Below, one piece after another: positions 47,541-58,947 of a stretch of DNA of 64,000 nucleotides. Source of the stretch: Prunus persica. Taxonomy: Eukaryota; Streptophyta; Magnoliopsida; Rosales; Rosaceae. The notes beneath the pieces are model-generated. The model saw only the letters and a list, made by a program, of their open reading frames with translations, made no database searches and was not told where the DNA came from. Within the stretch, counting starts at the first letter, position 1; each line of letters starts with the position of its first letter. Location: NCBI RefSeq assembly GCF_000346465.2, contig NC_034016.1, positions 21,320,442 through 21,384,441 of the forward strand, given 5' to 3'. Made by a program: the position numbers and the translations under genes.

Positions 47541-49883
47541 ATGGAGACAATTGTTATTCTCGTGAGCTACAATGGAAAATGGGTCACCTCGAAGAAGATG
47601 TGCAAATACGAAGGGGGTGACTTAAAAGGCTTAATAGTTCCACGGACCATCAAATTTGCTGAAATGTTGGACCGTGTGCATCAAATTGGTAATACAAACA
47701 GTAGGGAAGACAAGGTTTGCTTAAAATTCTCAGTTTTGGTGGCCTCGAATGAGTGGAAGCACATAAAGATTGAGGACGATGATGATGTCAATTTTTTTAT
47801 GAAGTACAATTCCGAGGTAACACCTTTAAAACTAGCTCCCTTACTCGTGAGTATAGAAGATAAATGACTGACAAATGATGTAGTTCATAGTATGCATATC
47901 ACGACAGATAGTAGTCGGATGGGTCATTCTTCAGTTGCCATTGTTGAAAGCAATGAAGTAACTTGGAATAATACAAATGTCACTGATGTGGGAGGTGAAG
48001 TAGGGACATATTTTATGGATATGATTGATTTTAGCGAGGTGGAGGAGATGCATGGTGGTGATAATGGTATTGAAAGAAATGAAGTGTCAGTGTACTCTGC
48101 CCCTCCTAATTTGGGCTGCTTGAACACAGCTGCCCAGTTGCCAATAATGCGTTTAGAAGGAGAATCTGAACCCACTCGTCAACATTATTGGAGTCAAATG
48201 GGTGAACAAAATCGGTACAATGCAGCCGGTGTAAATGATGAAGAAGTATATTTGGACAGCGGGTTTTCACGAAGTGATTGGAATCCGAAAATTACAATTG
48301 GGTAAATTTTCTCTAGTAAGAAAGCATTGTTGATGGAGTTACGGTTGACGGCATTAAGAGGCCACTTTGAATTTAAGGTGCAATTCTCTTGCACTAAGAG
48401 GTTGCTTGTGGTTTGTTGTCAACGTCCATGCCCATGGCGGGTCTGAGCATCGAGAATTGGAGAATACAGCTTCATGATTGTGAGGTGTACAACTGTCCAT
48501 GAATGTGATTTGAGGTTCGTAAGTGACAAGCATCGTCAAGCAACCGCAGCACTTGTAGCCACTTCACTTAAAAGGAAGTTGAAGGATTCTCGGACAATAT
48601 ACACACCAAGTGACATTATGAGAGATGTGAAACACAACTTTGGTTGCACCATCCATTATTCGAAAGCTTGGAAAGCAAGGGAGTTAGCTCTATTGTCCAT
48701 TAGAGGATCAACGGAGGAGGCATATTATATCCTTCCAGCTTATTACTATGAATTGGAGCGTATGAATCCCAGCACAAAAACACACATCCAAACTGATGAG
48801 AACAATCACTTTGTGTATTTATTTATGGCGGTTGGCGCATGTATTAGAGGGTTCCGTTCTTCCATGCGCCCAGTGATAGCCGTGGATGCCACTCATTTAA
48901 AATCCAAGTACAAGGGTGTTATGTTTGTAGCAAATGCATTCGATGGTAATCGAAATATATATCCTCTTGCTTTTGGGATCGGAGATTTGGAGACGGATGC
49001 ATCATGGCATTGGTTTTTCACTAAACTTCATGAAGCCTTTGGTGAGTGTCCCAATCTTGTTATTATTTTTTATCGCAATGTTAGCATAGAGAATGTGTGG
49101 AACAAAATTTTTCCAACTGCACAACATGGCATATGCTTTTATCATATGAAGGGGAACATGAAATGCACTTGCAAGTTGAAAAAGCGTGGTCACATACTTA
49201 TGCACTTTAAGTAGGCTGCGAAATCTTATTCCATTGCTGAATTTGATTGTCATTTTCACAAGATCAAGCGAAAGGAACATGTTGCTCAATATCTTGAAGA
49301 GGCAGGGTTACATAAGTGGTCTAGAGCTCACATGGATGGACACCGCTACAATGTAATGACAACAAATATTACGGAGTCAATCAACTCAGTCCTTAGGTTT
49401 GCAAGGATGCTGCCAGTGGTTCATTTGATAGGGGAAATTGTTAATCTCCTTGTGAAATGGTTCACCGAACGTCGTGAGTTGGCTTTGAATTGCACAACAA
49501 CATTGTACCCTAATTTTGGAGAGAAGAAGTTGAGGAACAGGTTGGAGGATGCTGCAAGGATGAATGTAGTTAAAGTAAATAATGCACAGTTTAATGTTTT
49601 GGACTGTGATATGGACGGCCTCGTAGATTTGACGAACAACAGTTGTAGTTGTAGAAAGTTTCAGCTTGAGCAGCTACCTTGCAAGCATGTAGTTGCAGTT
49701 TGCCACTTCTTGAAAGTAAATGTATACACAAAGGCTTCTCGGTATTACACTCGGAAAACCTGGATGGATGCTTATTCGGATAGCATCTACCTGGTACAAC
49801 CTCACGGAATGTGGGATATTTCTGAAGATGTTCGAAGTCGAGTTGTGCTGCCTCCCATGGCAAGGGTCATGCCAGGCAGATGA
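47541..49883 (+). pseudogene. MULE transposase, inactivated
   Basis: Frames run in family order but are interrupted. METIVILVSYNGKWVTSKK begins the MuDR N-terminal region and ends at 47867. An acidic linker runs 47892-48305. The region GHFEFKVQFSCTKRLLVV…CPWRV has a TGA before ASRIGEYSFMIV. The core AVDATHLKSKYKG carries the first catalytic Asp. The usual SDRH block reads FYRN (VIIFYRNVSIENVW), so the second catalytic Asp is lost. A TAG follows LMHFK at 49212. The C-terminal part has an intact SWIM zinc finger (CSCRKFQLEQLPCKH). The copy cannot encode an active transposase, though the ends could still be mobilised in trans. Confidence 0.92.
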
Positions 49884-51580
49884 AAGAAGATAAGAATTCC
49901 CTCGCAAGGAGAGGGCACCATTAGAAGAAAGTGCTCAAGGTGCGGTTCCGCAAGCCACAATAAAAGCACCTGTAAAAACAATATTCCATTGTGCAATGTA
50001 TCTTAGACAATATGATTTGTGTTGCTTTGGTAGGTCATGTAAACTCTACTTTTATTTGTGGTGGGTTTCGTGTTATGTTGAATGAGAATTCTTTTAAATT
50101 TGCATAATTTGGGTTGCATTGCTACAGCATGCTGTATTGCTGACAGATTGCTATTATATTGAACTTTTATTGTACTGGTATTGCTTCCAGATTGCTATTA
50201 TAATTTGAGTGTGAAATTAAAGGGACTGGAATGTAATTCTAAATGGATCCAACACACCAGATAATCATGAGACACATCTCAACACACCAGATAATCATGA
50301 GACAGCTTCAGCTAGAATGGGAATGTGCGGTAGCACAAGCCTAATTGAGAACAATTCAAGACTAACGATTGAAATCTATCTGACTAGAAAGAGTTTTAAA
50401 AAACAAGAAGACATCAGGAAAGAATTGATTGACTTCAAGGCATAATGTAATGGAACATCTTATGAATTAGTGGCAACCACAATAATGACTCCACTATGGC
50501 CCTCCTTTCAAATGTAAGAAAATGAATGAAATTGGCATCATCCCTTCAGTTTTTTCTTAACAAAATAAGAGGTCTGTATGTATTCTCTGCTTTATCGATA
50601 TCAAAGATAAATTAATAAATAAACCATCAAAATTGTAAAAAATGTTTGTAAGACATGTACAATTACAAAATTATAAGTTCTCCTCAGAAACAAAGTTCTC
50701 TAAGTATCCATACACAAACAAGAAAAGCAAAAGCTTAAAGAGTTAGCTTATAGCAAAATCAATGTCCCCATTTCTCTAAACCACACATGTTGGTGGTAGG
50801 TTCCCATCTTCACTCATTTCCCGCTTTCTTTTAAGCAGACAATGATCAAGCACAAAAGAGCAAACTTTTAAAGAACTCATATTACATCACATATAGTTCT
50901 AAAGAAAACTTATCCATATCCAATATGCAAGCCCTAAAGTTAGTAAACAGAGTTATAAAAAAATATGTCAAATTAACAAGCATTATTCTCAAACAAAAAG
51001 TATGATATGGTTGGGAGTTTACAAGTTCAAAATGATATACACAGTTTAATTGTCTTAGACTTTAGATATCATCTTCAACAAAGAAAATAGATACCGATTA
51101 GACTTGTAAGAAGGTTAAATGCAATGGTCGTAAAGACCCATAGTAAGCCACCAAATACCAATCAATAACTGCTACAAAAACCATAATAAAACCATAATAA
51201 ACTAAAAATACAACAGCACTAAAATGCCAACACAACACTACATTAGCAAAAAAATAACAATACGACATCAATAGCAACAGCAAAACAACAGCAGTGCAAG
51301 CATCAGTCCACAAAGAACAAACCCATTCACTGTTTCAAACAAGGAATCATCATACTAAGATCATTTCAGAGAAACCCCAAAACCAATTTCAGTGAAACCT
51401 CTAAACCAATTTCAGAGAAACCCCTAAACCTTCAACCAATTTCGAACAAACCCCTGAACCAATTTCATAGAAATGCATAAACCCTAAACCAACTTCAGAG
51501 AAACCCTTAAACTGTAAGAAAATGACGATGAACAGTACTTGTTCAAGGTGAACGATGGAGTTGAGCTTCGATGAACAGAT
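49884..51580. other. Non-coding 3' half of the MULE
   Basis: The frame after the transposase stop still shows a CX2CX4HX4C-like knuckle (CSRCGSASHNKSTC, about 49935-49980). After that I see no gene. A 28-bp direct duplication (CACACCAGATAATCATGAGAC) lies at 50250-50305. Confidence 0.6.
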
Positions 51581-52270
51581 TTCGCTGGGAGAGGAAGAGA
51601 GAAGAGAGAGTCAGAGCTAAGCGACGAGAGATTGAGAGCTGAGCGACGAGAGAGTGAGAGCTGATCGACAAGAGATGAGAGAGTGAGAGCAAAGCGACGA
51701 GAGAGTGAAGAGAAACTGAGAGACGGAGCCAAGAGAAAGAGCTGAGAGAGAACTTCAGCAAAACTGATAGAGAACTTCAGCAAAAGTGATATGTGTGCAA
51801 TAAGGGGACAATAAATATATATTTATAGGTTATAGTTCCAATTTTTTTTAAAAGGGTGGTATTTTCAGTTACAATTATAAAAATGGTGGCATTTAGAGCT
51901 ATTTCCCAAGTTTAAATCCCTCGTCACTTATTGATGAAATGAAAATTTGTGTAACATGTAATGTATGATTTATACATTCATTATACATGATCAAGTGCTT
52001 GCCTCGTTCTGTTCTTGAAACTTGACACAAAGGGAGGGGTGTTAATGTAGAACAGAACCCAAGTGCTTGCCTAAATGTGAATATATATTTCTTGGTCATC
52101 AAGTTTACTCTTTTATTCCTTTCTTTACCTTGTTTCAACTTTATTTCTTTGATGAGTTTTTTTATTTATAATTTCTTTAAATTCCACTATAATGACTTGT
52201 TGTTATGTAAAAGAGCATCAGTTCAATAATAGAAAAGAACGAATTTGTTTCTGTTCATAGAGAGTAGAAG

Positions 52271-53906
52271 ATGCCTAAGGATGGAATACTAAGTTGTTTG
52301 GGCGGAGGTGCTCTCTACCTTCTTGGCTGGTTCTGTGACAGGTCCGTTTATGCTTCATCTTTTGAAACTAAATCTAGCTTTATGTTAATCGTCTTGTTTT
52401 AAAAGATTCTAGCTTTATGTTAAGCAGAGCTCAGTAACAATTAAGTACACATTTTGAAGTTCTGAAGCACCTTTTTCTTCTTCTTTTGTTTGGTACATTT
52501 AAGTTCTAAAATGATTAAATTTCTTGGTGAGTAACTCTTTTTGCGTTTTGGGTTATCAAAGTGATGCAGATAATCTTCAATCGGTCCTTCGGATTAGGAA
52601 GTTGAAGGATCTGGGTAGGCTGCAGTGTTTCTTGAAGTACTTGAAATTTCTACATGAGAATTTTTATCTCATCATTTCACTTTTCAGAGAGATTGTTGAG
52701 ATATGAACATAGATTGGTGGTCGCAATTCGGGGAAAAGTTTTCTCGGAAACTCCCATCAACTGTGAACTTAGTGGTTTACAAGGTGTAGTTGTGGAGCAA
52801 AGGGTATGCAAATTGTTTGTGCAAATAATCTCACGGGAGAATATTCGCCAAAGATTCCTTCGTCTTCTCTGCTTCTCTCTTTCTCCCTGCAAAACAGATC
52901 GGAGTAAAAGGACCACATCCGGGGGGTGTTGGCCAAAGGCCCTCCGATGCCTAAGTTAGGTAGGGTATTTCAAGGAAAACCGGGTGGCCGGAGCCGTGTG
53001 TGGTGGCCGGAGCCTTGTGTGAGAGAGAGAAAGAGAGGAAGTGGCTAGGGTTCTTGAGAAATAATTTCTGCAGAGTTTTAGTAGGAATTTAGACGTACCT
53101 CATCCTTGTGTGTAACCAGGTATTTATAGTGGCCTTTGGAGAGGTAGGTGGGGTTGGTGTAGTTGGTGTGGTTGGTGGGGTTGGTGCATTTAGGGATTAT
53201 GGATGAACCGAATCCCTAATTAAATTGGGGATCAAGTAACCCCCAATTTGATTAGGTAATTCCCAATTAGGTTAGGTAACTCCTAATTAGGTCAAATAAT
53301 TCCCAAATTGATTGGCCTAATTAATTGACCTAGGGTTTTGGTTTAATTAGGTTCCCACACAAATCATAACACAACTTATACAAATTTGGATGCTTTCTTT
53401 AGTGGTGGTTTTTTTTTTTTTGGTTTGGGGGGGGGGGGGGGGGGTGGGGTGTAATTGATAGTCAACAATCTTGTTGATACCTTTTTATAGGAAGAACAAT
53501 ATTTTCTGAAACGCATCAAGGATGATGAATGGATGAAGGATTATAAATTCATGCCTTCTAACACAAAAGAAGTTCCATGGTATTTGGTGAGAATTTGTTC
53601 TCTCTCTCTCTCTCTGCCTCATTCTCTCACACAATTAAGACACCTATATGGTGTGTTCATTTTTTTGATGGATCGAAGAAATTTTATATCTGCTTCACCT
53701 TGGAGCTGAAATTTGACTCAAAAGGACATGGTGGTTCCTTGATTTTGTTATATCAGGATGATGGGATTTTTTGTGTGAATGTGGTGGGAGCTCGAAGAGC
53801 TAGAGGCTTTGAGTACCCAGCTGAAAATGCAGTATTTGAAGGATCAAAGAGAAGCTGGCCCCAGATTGAGACATTAGCTGATCGCAAAAACTTTGTAAAT
53901 GATTAA
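52271..53906 (+). pseudogene. SP1-like copy 4, 3' deleted and carrying a solo LTR
   Basis: Exons 52271-52341, 52562-52614, 52688-52803 and 53491-53586 match copy 1 almost perfectly. Exon 5 starts at 53757 and reads DDGIFCVNVVGARRARGFEY…ETLADRKN. It then jumps into the 3' flank of copy 1 (GTAAATGATTAAGGGGTGAAAC, from about 37361) and stops. About 830 bases holding the rest of exon 5 and exons 6-8 are gone, across AAAAAC/TTTG text. Intron 3 holds a 546-bp LTR. The product would lack the second half of the GIDE domain and the C-terminal membrane segment. Confidence 0.88.
52814..53359 (-). mobile_element. Solo LTR with 5-bp target-site duplication
   Basis: On the minus strand it begins TGTGGGAACCTAATTAAACC and ends GCACAAACA, so it is bounded by TG…CA. 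CAAAT flanks both sides (52809-52813 and 53360-53364). SP1-like copy 1 has the empty site GTATGCAAATCATAAC at about 35963. The minus strand contains CTATAAATACC, a promoter-like TATA box, at the position expected inside an LTR. No internal retrotransposon region is present, so it arose by LTR-LTR recombination. Confidence 0.9.
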
Positions 53907-54276
53907 GGGGTGAAACTTTGTAAATCTTCTCATGGGATCCAACTCCTCGAGTGATTATAGAATACTACGATAGCACGTCTAGGAATCCAACTCCTTGAGG
54001 GATCCAACTCCTCGAGTGGTTCCTTGACTTTGCTCACACACAAACACGCACACTTGACATCTTCCAATATTGACACCGACCATTATCATGTTTGCCTCTA
54101 TTTTGTGAAACCATCAACTGACACAAATAGATTCTTGGTCATCAAGTTCGTTACAACTTACAAATTTGTAACCTTTTTCAACTTGATTTCTTTCCTGGGT
54201 TTTTCTTAATTACAAAAACTCCTCCATGAAAGAAGATGCTTTATGTAAAAGGGTCAAACACAGAGAGTAGAAGAAG
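53907..54276. other. Patchwork spacer of SP1/GDSL flanking pieces
   Basis: Pieces match, in order, the 3' flank of SP1 copy 1 (37361-37440), the 3' flank of copy 2 and GDSL end (39975-40015), then 40629 onward (ACCGACCATTATC…), without the two SINEs present at 40.15-40.63 kb. GATCCAACTCCT(C/T)GAG is repeated. No gene. Confidence 0.7.
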
Positions 54277-54641
54277 ATGTTTGAAGGTATACTATTTTGT
54301 TTGTTGGGAGGTGCTTCTGTGACAGCTCAGTTTATGCTCCAGCTTTATGTTAATCGTCTCCTTTCAAAAGATCCAAGCTTTTTGTTCAGCAGAGCTCAGT
54401 ATGCACTGTTTACGGAGTTCAAGGATTTGGGTACGCACTGTTTCTTTTTTCCAGTAGAAACTCTTAATTGTTCTTGAAATTCTTATATCATATATATATA
54501 TATATATATATTTTTAAAATCTGGTTTTATTGTTCAGAGCCATTGTTGAAATCTGACGGTAGATTGATGGTTGCATTTCGGGGAAATTCCTATATAATAC
54601 ATGTATTCCTTGGCGCTATTCGCCGGGTTTTATTTATTTAA
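54277..54641 (+). pseudogene. SP1-like copy 3', truncated (duplicate of 40832-41196)
   Basis: Exons 54277-54430 and 54538-54641 encode the same truncated frame as the copy at 40832, ending GAIRRVLFI. The intron differs mainly in the length of an AT run. A palindromic unit follows 5 bases after the stop. Confidence 0.85.
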
Positions 54642-54646
54642 TAATT

Positions 54647-54668
54647 CGTATAGCCGCGCGGCTATACT
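54647..54668. repeat. Single palindromic unit, duplicate of 41202
   Basis: GTATAGCCGCGCGGCTATAC, a perfect palindrome with GCGC at the centre where the 41202 copy has GCGT. In the third duplicate (about 61075) the unit and about 40 bases around it are gone. Confidence 0.88.
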
Positions 54669-55969
54669 CTGTCCCTTGTTAATTTTGTTAAGAAAAATAC
54701 AAACAAACAAAAATCTAATTGGTTTATTCAAAATTTTAACAAAGGACTAATTATCCTTACTCTAGTAAGAAACTTAAGGCTAAATAACCGTATGTATTTC
54801 CTTTTGAGTGCTGCTATTTTCACTCTCCTGTCTTCTTTGAAGGAAGTTGAGATTCCACCTTAAAACCAATTTTCAATGGGGGGAGTAACTAAAATCCTTA
54901 TCAGCCCTTACAATGTTTTCTAACTTTCCAACGTGGGACTTTTTGCCTTCACATTCTCACACGCCCCACCTCATGTGGCGAATTTTCAAACCTGACAAGT
55001 GGACAACACATTTTGAGTGACATGGAGCACGTGTAGTCGTTGGGCTTTCACACGTGGTCGACTTGCTCTAATACCATTAAGGAAGCTGGGGTTCCACCTC
55101 AAAACCAATTGCCGCCGAGGGGCGGCGGGGGTGGGGGTGTGGGGTGTGGGGTGGTGTGTGAGTAACCCAACTCCTTATAAGTTGGAAGGTTTTACTTTAG
55201 TCCATATAATTTTAATTTTGTCAATTTAACTCATGAAGTTCGTTCTATCATAATTCAAGGACACATCCAAATGTCCATCCAAAACTCTGTCCAAAATACT
55301 CTCCACGTAAGAGACAAGTGTTTATTTCATCAAGAAATTGGACGAAAATTTGGAAGTGTCCTTTAAATTGCAAGAAAATCAAACTACATAAATGAAATTG
55401 CTAAAATTGAAACTACATGAATAAAAGGGAAAATTTCGTCAAACTAGATGAAAAGTGAGTTTTTGCCTAACTAATTTGTTTCCTCTTTCATTTCTTTATA
55501 TTTTGGAAAGAAGCATAATCCATTTAACTTTTATTTTTAAAAGCTACAACAAGTTGACAGACGGGCCATATAACAAAGTTCATTTATATCGTTAACAAAG
55601 TCAAAACTTTGATCCTCAGTGTAAGGCTGAATGTTTTAGTAATTGCAGCTGAAAATCCCCACCTGATGATATACAGTAAAATAGGATTCAAATAAAACTT
55701 CACTTAATCAATGGTATAGATTGTTTGTCTAACAATACAATGTTTGTATGGATACCAAATCCACTCGGTGACGCAATTCCACAAGTTTTATTTGTTCTCC
55801 ATGCTTGTTTATAGAACTTAACAAACCCTCCCATTTTAGGATCCTATATTTAACCCTCCCAACTATATAAATATGCACAATCTCATTTCCTATTTCAATC
55901 AATTTCTAACAATCCAACCTTCTTTGCTACAAAGAAAAGACCTTAAACTTCTCATATCAAGAAACAAAA
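54669..55969 (+). promoter_or_regulatory. PR-1 upstream region, copy 2
   Basis: Closely matches 41224-42520. It carries a G-rich tract at about 55113-55155 (longest run 5), W-box cores (GTTGACAGACG near 55553; AAGTCAAAAC) and TATATAAATA at 55864-55873, about 100 bases before the start codon at 55970. Confidence 0.65.
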
Positions 55970-56455
55970 ATGGTGTTCAACACAAAGCTTCTTTTGGCCA
56001 TCTGCTGCGTCGCATTGGTCTTCACTCTTGTCTCTGCAAACATTTCCAAAGAAGAGATCGATGGCTTCCTCGAGGAGCACAACAAGGCTCGTAAAGAGGT
56101 CGGCAACAAACCCCTTAAATGGAACACGACCTTGGCCCAGTATGCCCAAGAATATGCCAACAAAAGAGTTGACGACTGCGCTATGGAGCACTCAAGAGGG
56201 CGTTGGGGTGAGAACTTGACCTCTGGTGACGGCATGACCGGCGCAGCTGGCACTAAATATTGGGTCACCGAGAAAGAGTTCTATGACCCCAAGTCCAACA
56301 AATGCGTCAAAGAGGAATGTGGTCACTACCTTGCTGTGATCTGGGGCAAAACCACCGAGGTCGGATGTGGCATTTCAAAGTGCAAGGATGGAAAGAACTA
56401 CATTGTTTGCAGCTACGATCCCATGTACCAGCCCGAGGATGAGCGCCCATACTAG
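55970..56455 (+). CDS. PR1: Pathogenesis-related protein 1 (CAP superfamily), copy 2
   Basis: A single exon of 161 residues, the usual basic PR-1 size. A signal peptide (about residues 1-23, MVFNTKLLLAICCVALVFTL) is followed by the CAP domain: EEHNKARKEVGNKPLKWN, YAQEYANKR, AMEHSRGRWGENL, CGHYLAVIWGKTTEVGCG and YIVCSYDP. Six cysteines expected to form three disulfides are present. The end is EDERPY. The protein is predicted to be secreted to the apoplast; PR-1 proteins bind sterols and are salicylate-induced defence markers. It differs from the copy at 62367 only at residue 2 (Val or Ala). The upstream region is shared. Confidence 0.95.
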   Translation: MVFNTKLLLAICCVALVFTLVSANISKEEIDGFLEEHNKARKEVGNKPLKWNTTLAQYAQEYANKRVDDCAMEHSRGRWGENLTSGDGMTGAAGTKYWVTEKEFYDPKSNKCVKEECGHYLAVIWGKTTEVGCGISKCKDGKNYIVCSYDPMYQPEDERPY

Positions 56456-56920
56456 ACGATGTATGTACGCACACCTACATGAGGCCTGTTGAGAGGTCCC
56501 GTGCTTTTTTAATTCTTTTGCGAAATATTTAGAAAAATAAAATGTAACGGGTGTATACGAATACTTCCCCACACTGATAACTTTCCTTTACGTGACTAGC
56601 ACTTGATATGGAATTGTGAGAGGTTACAAGAGAATGAATAAAAAAATGAAAAAGAATAATATTGTTTCATTTTTGTAAATTCTAACCAAAATATTATGTC
56701 ATTCTCTTTATGTTTTTTTGGTCAATCTATCTCTTTCTGAAATATTATCTCATTACCTCATTCTTTCATTTTTGGATTAAAACCCTTGGTCAAGATTGTG
56801 GTCGCAGTAATTAGAGGTAGGAACTTGATTGCTTATGTCATTACAGATTTTGAAAATTTGAATGTGTTCGTTGTTGTAATTATATTTCACCAATTATGTC
56901 TATGTTTTTTTTTGGCAAAA
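56456..56920. other. PR-1 3' flank
   Basis: Matches the flank of the third PR-1 copy (62853-63250). No gene. It ends at the second palindromic array. Confidence 0.6.
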
Positions 56921-57169
56921 TTGTAGCAATCTGGCTATACTCGGTTTAATTATTGTTTCTGAAAAATAGTATAGCCGCGCGACTATACTTACTTTGACAC
57001 GTGGGTACCTAATCGTTGGCAGGTCCTCTTCTGTGTTTTTGTAAATAGTATAGCCGTGAAGCTATACGCGATTTTTTATTTTTTTAAAAAAATAGTATAG
57101 CCGAGCGGCCGTAGTGGGTTTTTTTGGTTTTAATTTTTTTAACAAATAGTGTAGCCGCGCGGTTGAAAC
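56921..57169. repeat. Second palindromic array, five units
   Basis: Units start at about 56921 (decayed), 56968, 57047, 57094 and 57148, spaced 47, 79, 47 and 54. The 79-base spacing and its linker (TTTGACACGTGGGTACC, GGCAGGTCCTCTT) match the 80-base spacing at 45244-45324, so both arrays share ancestry beyond the core. The array joins the PR-1 3' flank to the upstream side of SP1-like copy 5. Confidence 0.85.
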
Positions 57170-57231
57170 TTCACCCAAATGCAGCAGATGCTTCAGATTT
57201 TATTTCTTCTTCATAGATAGAGCAGCACAAG

Positions 57232-58012
57232 ATGCTTCGGGATGGAATACTGTGGTGCTTGGGCGGAGGTGCTCTTTTCCTTCTTGGCTGTCACATTGAC
57301 AGGCATGTTGATCGTCTCCTTTGAAAAGATTCTAGCTTCTTCTTTCAAAAGATTCTAGCTTTATGTTTAACAGAGCTCACGAACAAATAAGTACGCATTT
57401 TGAAGTTCCGAACCGAAGCACCATTTTTATTTTGTCTGGTACAATTCTTTTAAGTTCTTACAGGAATTAAATTTCTTGGTGGGCAACTTTTCTTTTTGCG
57501 TTTTGGGTTATTACAGTGAAGCACGTAAACTTGAATCGGTCCGTCGGATTAGGGAGTTGAAGGATTTTGGTACGCTGCTGCACTGTTTCTTTTTTCCATA
57601 TGACTCTTAATTGTTCTTCAAGTTCTTGACATTTCTAAATAGGAATTTTATGTTGCTTCATTTTCAGTCGGGTTGCTGAGATACGAATGCCGAGTTGTTG
57701 TTGCCGTTAGAGGCAGGGTGTGCTCAGCAACTCCCATTAACTGTGAAATGAGTGGTTTACAAGGTATAATTGTGGAGCAGAGGGTACAAATCTTAACTCT
57801 AAATAACCTTTACAAATTTGGAAACTTTCTTTAATGGGTTCTTTTTTCGGTCATCATTGATAATCTACACTCTTGTTGATGTCTGTTTTTAGGCAGAGCA
57901 GTATTTCCTGGAACGCATCAAGAACATGGATAAGGACGAGGATAAGGACAGGGATGATATATGGATGAAGACTCATAAACTCTTGCATTCTACCACACAA
58001 GAAGTCCCAATT

Positions 58013-58059
<47 letters not shown>

Positions 58060-58947
58060 ATGGTGTGTTCATTTTTGCGTCGGATTGAGGAAATTTTATA
58101 TTTGGTTCACTTCAGGATGATGGGACTTTTCGTGTGAACGTGGTGGGAGCTCGAAGTGCCAGCGGGTTTTACTGCCCAGCTGAAAATGCAGTATTTAAAG
58201 GGTCAAAGAAAAGCTGGCCTGGAATTGAGACAGTGGCTGATCTCGAAAACCTTCCTTCCATAACAAAAGGGTAGAAAGACCGCAAGGTTTGGCTTACTTT
58301 ATTAGTGATCTTTATATACATACAAAACTTCATTGATTCTTCAAGTAATATGATGGCTTGGATATTTTGCCTTAGGTCCTTGGAGTCCAACGAATTGAGC
58401 TTGTACTTCCAGTTGGTACTTCTTTGAGTGTTGTTGGTGATCCTTGGATGAACTTAGTATGAAACCATAAACTGCTTTACTAGGTTGTAGTTTCATAGAA
58501 TTCCCCCATTTTATTTGCACCAAGTTCTTTGATGGAGCTTTTGTTGATACTGAAATGTTATGATGTTTATGACATTGAAATGCCCCCATTTACAATTCTT
58601 GTTCAGGCTGTCAAAGATGGCAATGGTACCATTTCGATTTGGGCAGCATATGGAGGACCATTTTATGTCTCTCCCCATACCGTTGATCAGCTCACTGGAG
58701 ACAGGAGGATGTGGGCAAGATTAGTTGTATGAATCCCTGAATGCATACAAACATGTGGTAGCGTGTGTGTATGTTTGCGACATTTGTTCGTTTGCTGCTG
58801 CTTGTGTCATGTGCATCTCTTCCTCCATGTGTGCTTTCTCTAAACTCCAAACTAATGTAGATGTCTTTCATTGCTAGCTTCTGCTACGTTGCAGCTTTCG
58901 GTTTGACTGTGTATGGTGCTGTCCAGATTGCTAAGCATTCTATATGA
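57232..58947 (+). pseudogene. SP1-like copy 5, many lesions
   Basis: Exons align to copy 1: 57232-57302 (MLRDGILWCLGGGALFLLG), 57517-57569, 57668-57783, 57893 to about 58010, from 58116, from 58376, from 58607 and about 58878-58947. Faults: a GC instead of GT donor after exon 1; loss of the exon 4 donor into a CT repeat; an in-frame TAG (GGGTAG, 58272-58274) in exon 5; loss of the exon 6 donor (GGTGATCC); and AG|AT at the exon 7 donor. The first membrane segment and GIDE core are well preserved (RGRVCSATPINCEMSGLQG), so decay is recent. It is the most diverged member, with its own substitutions throughout. Like copies 1 and 2 it has no RING exon. Confidence 0.85.

Larger units (their letters stand above)
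46656..51907. mobile_element. MULE (MuDR-type) transposon, 5.25 kb, with TIRs and 9-bp target-site duplication
   Basis: The ends GGGAAATAGC and GCTATTTCCC are inverted, and similarity continues for about 60-80 bp (AAAATACCACCC motif in both). AAGTTTAAA flanks exactly on both sides (46647-46655 and 51908-51916), the 9-bp duplication typical of Mutator-like elements. GDSL copies A and B show the unoccupied site at about 35096 and 44927 (GAAGTTTAATTCCC). Next to each end is a long CT/GA-rich zone (46805-47000; 51580-51760, with GACGAGAGAGTGAGAGC-type tandem repeats). The interior carries a broken transposase gene. The element lies in the 3' flank of GDSL fragment D. Confidence 0.93.

Noticed and set aside
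51098..51783. Minus-strand open frames in the MULE right half
   Set aside because: Low-complexity and repeat-derived, with no family similarity that I can see.
52814..53359. Full-length LTR retrotransposon
   Set aside because: Only one LTR lies between the CAAAT repeats; there is no gag or pol text.
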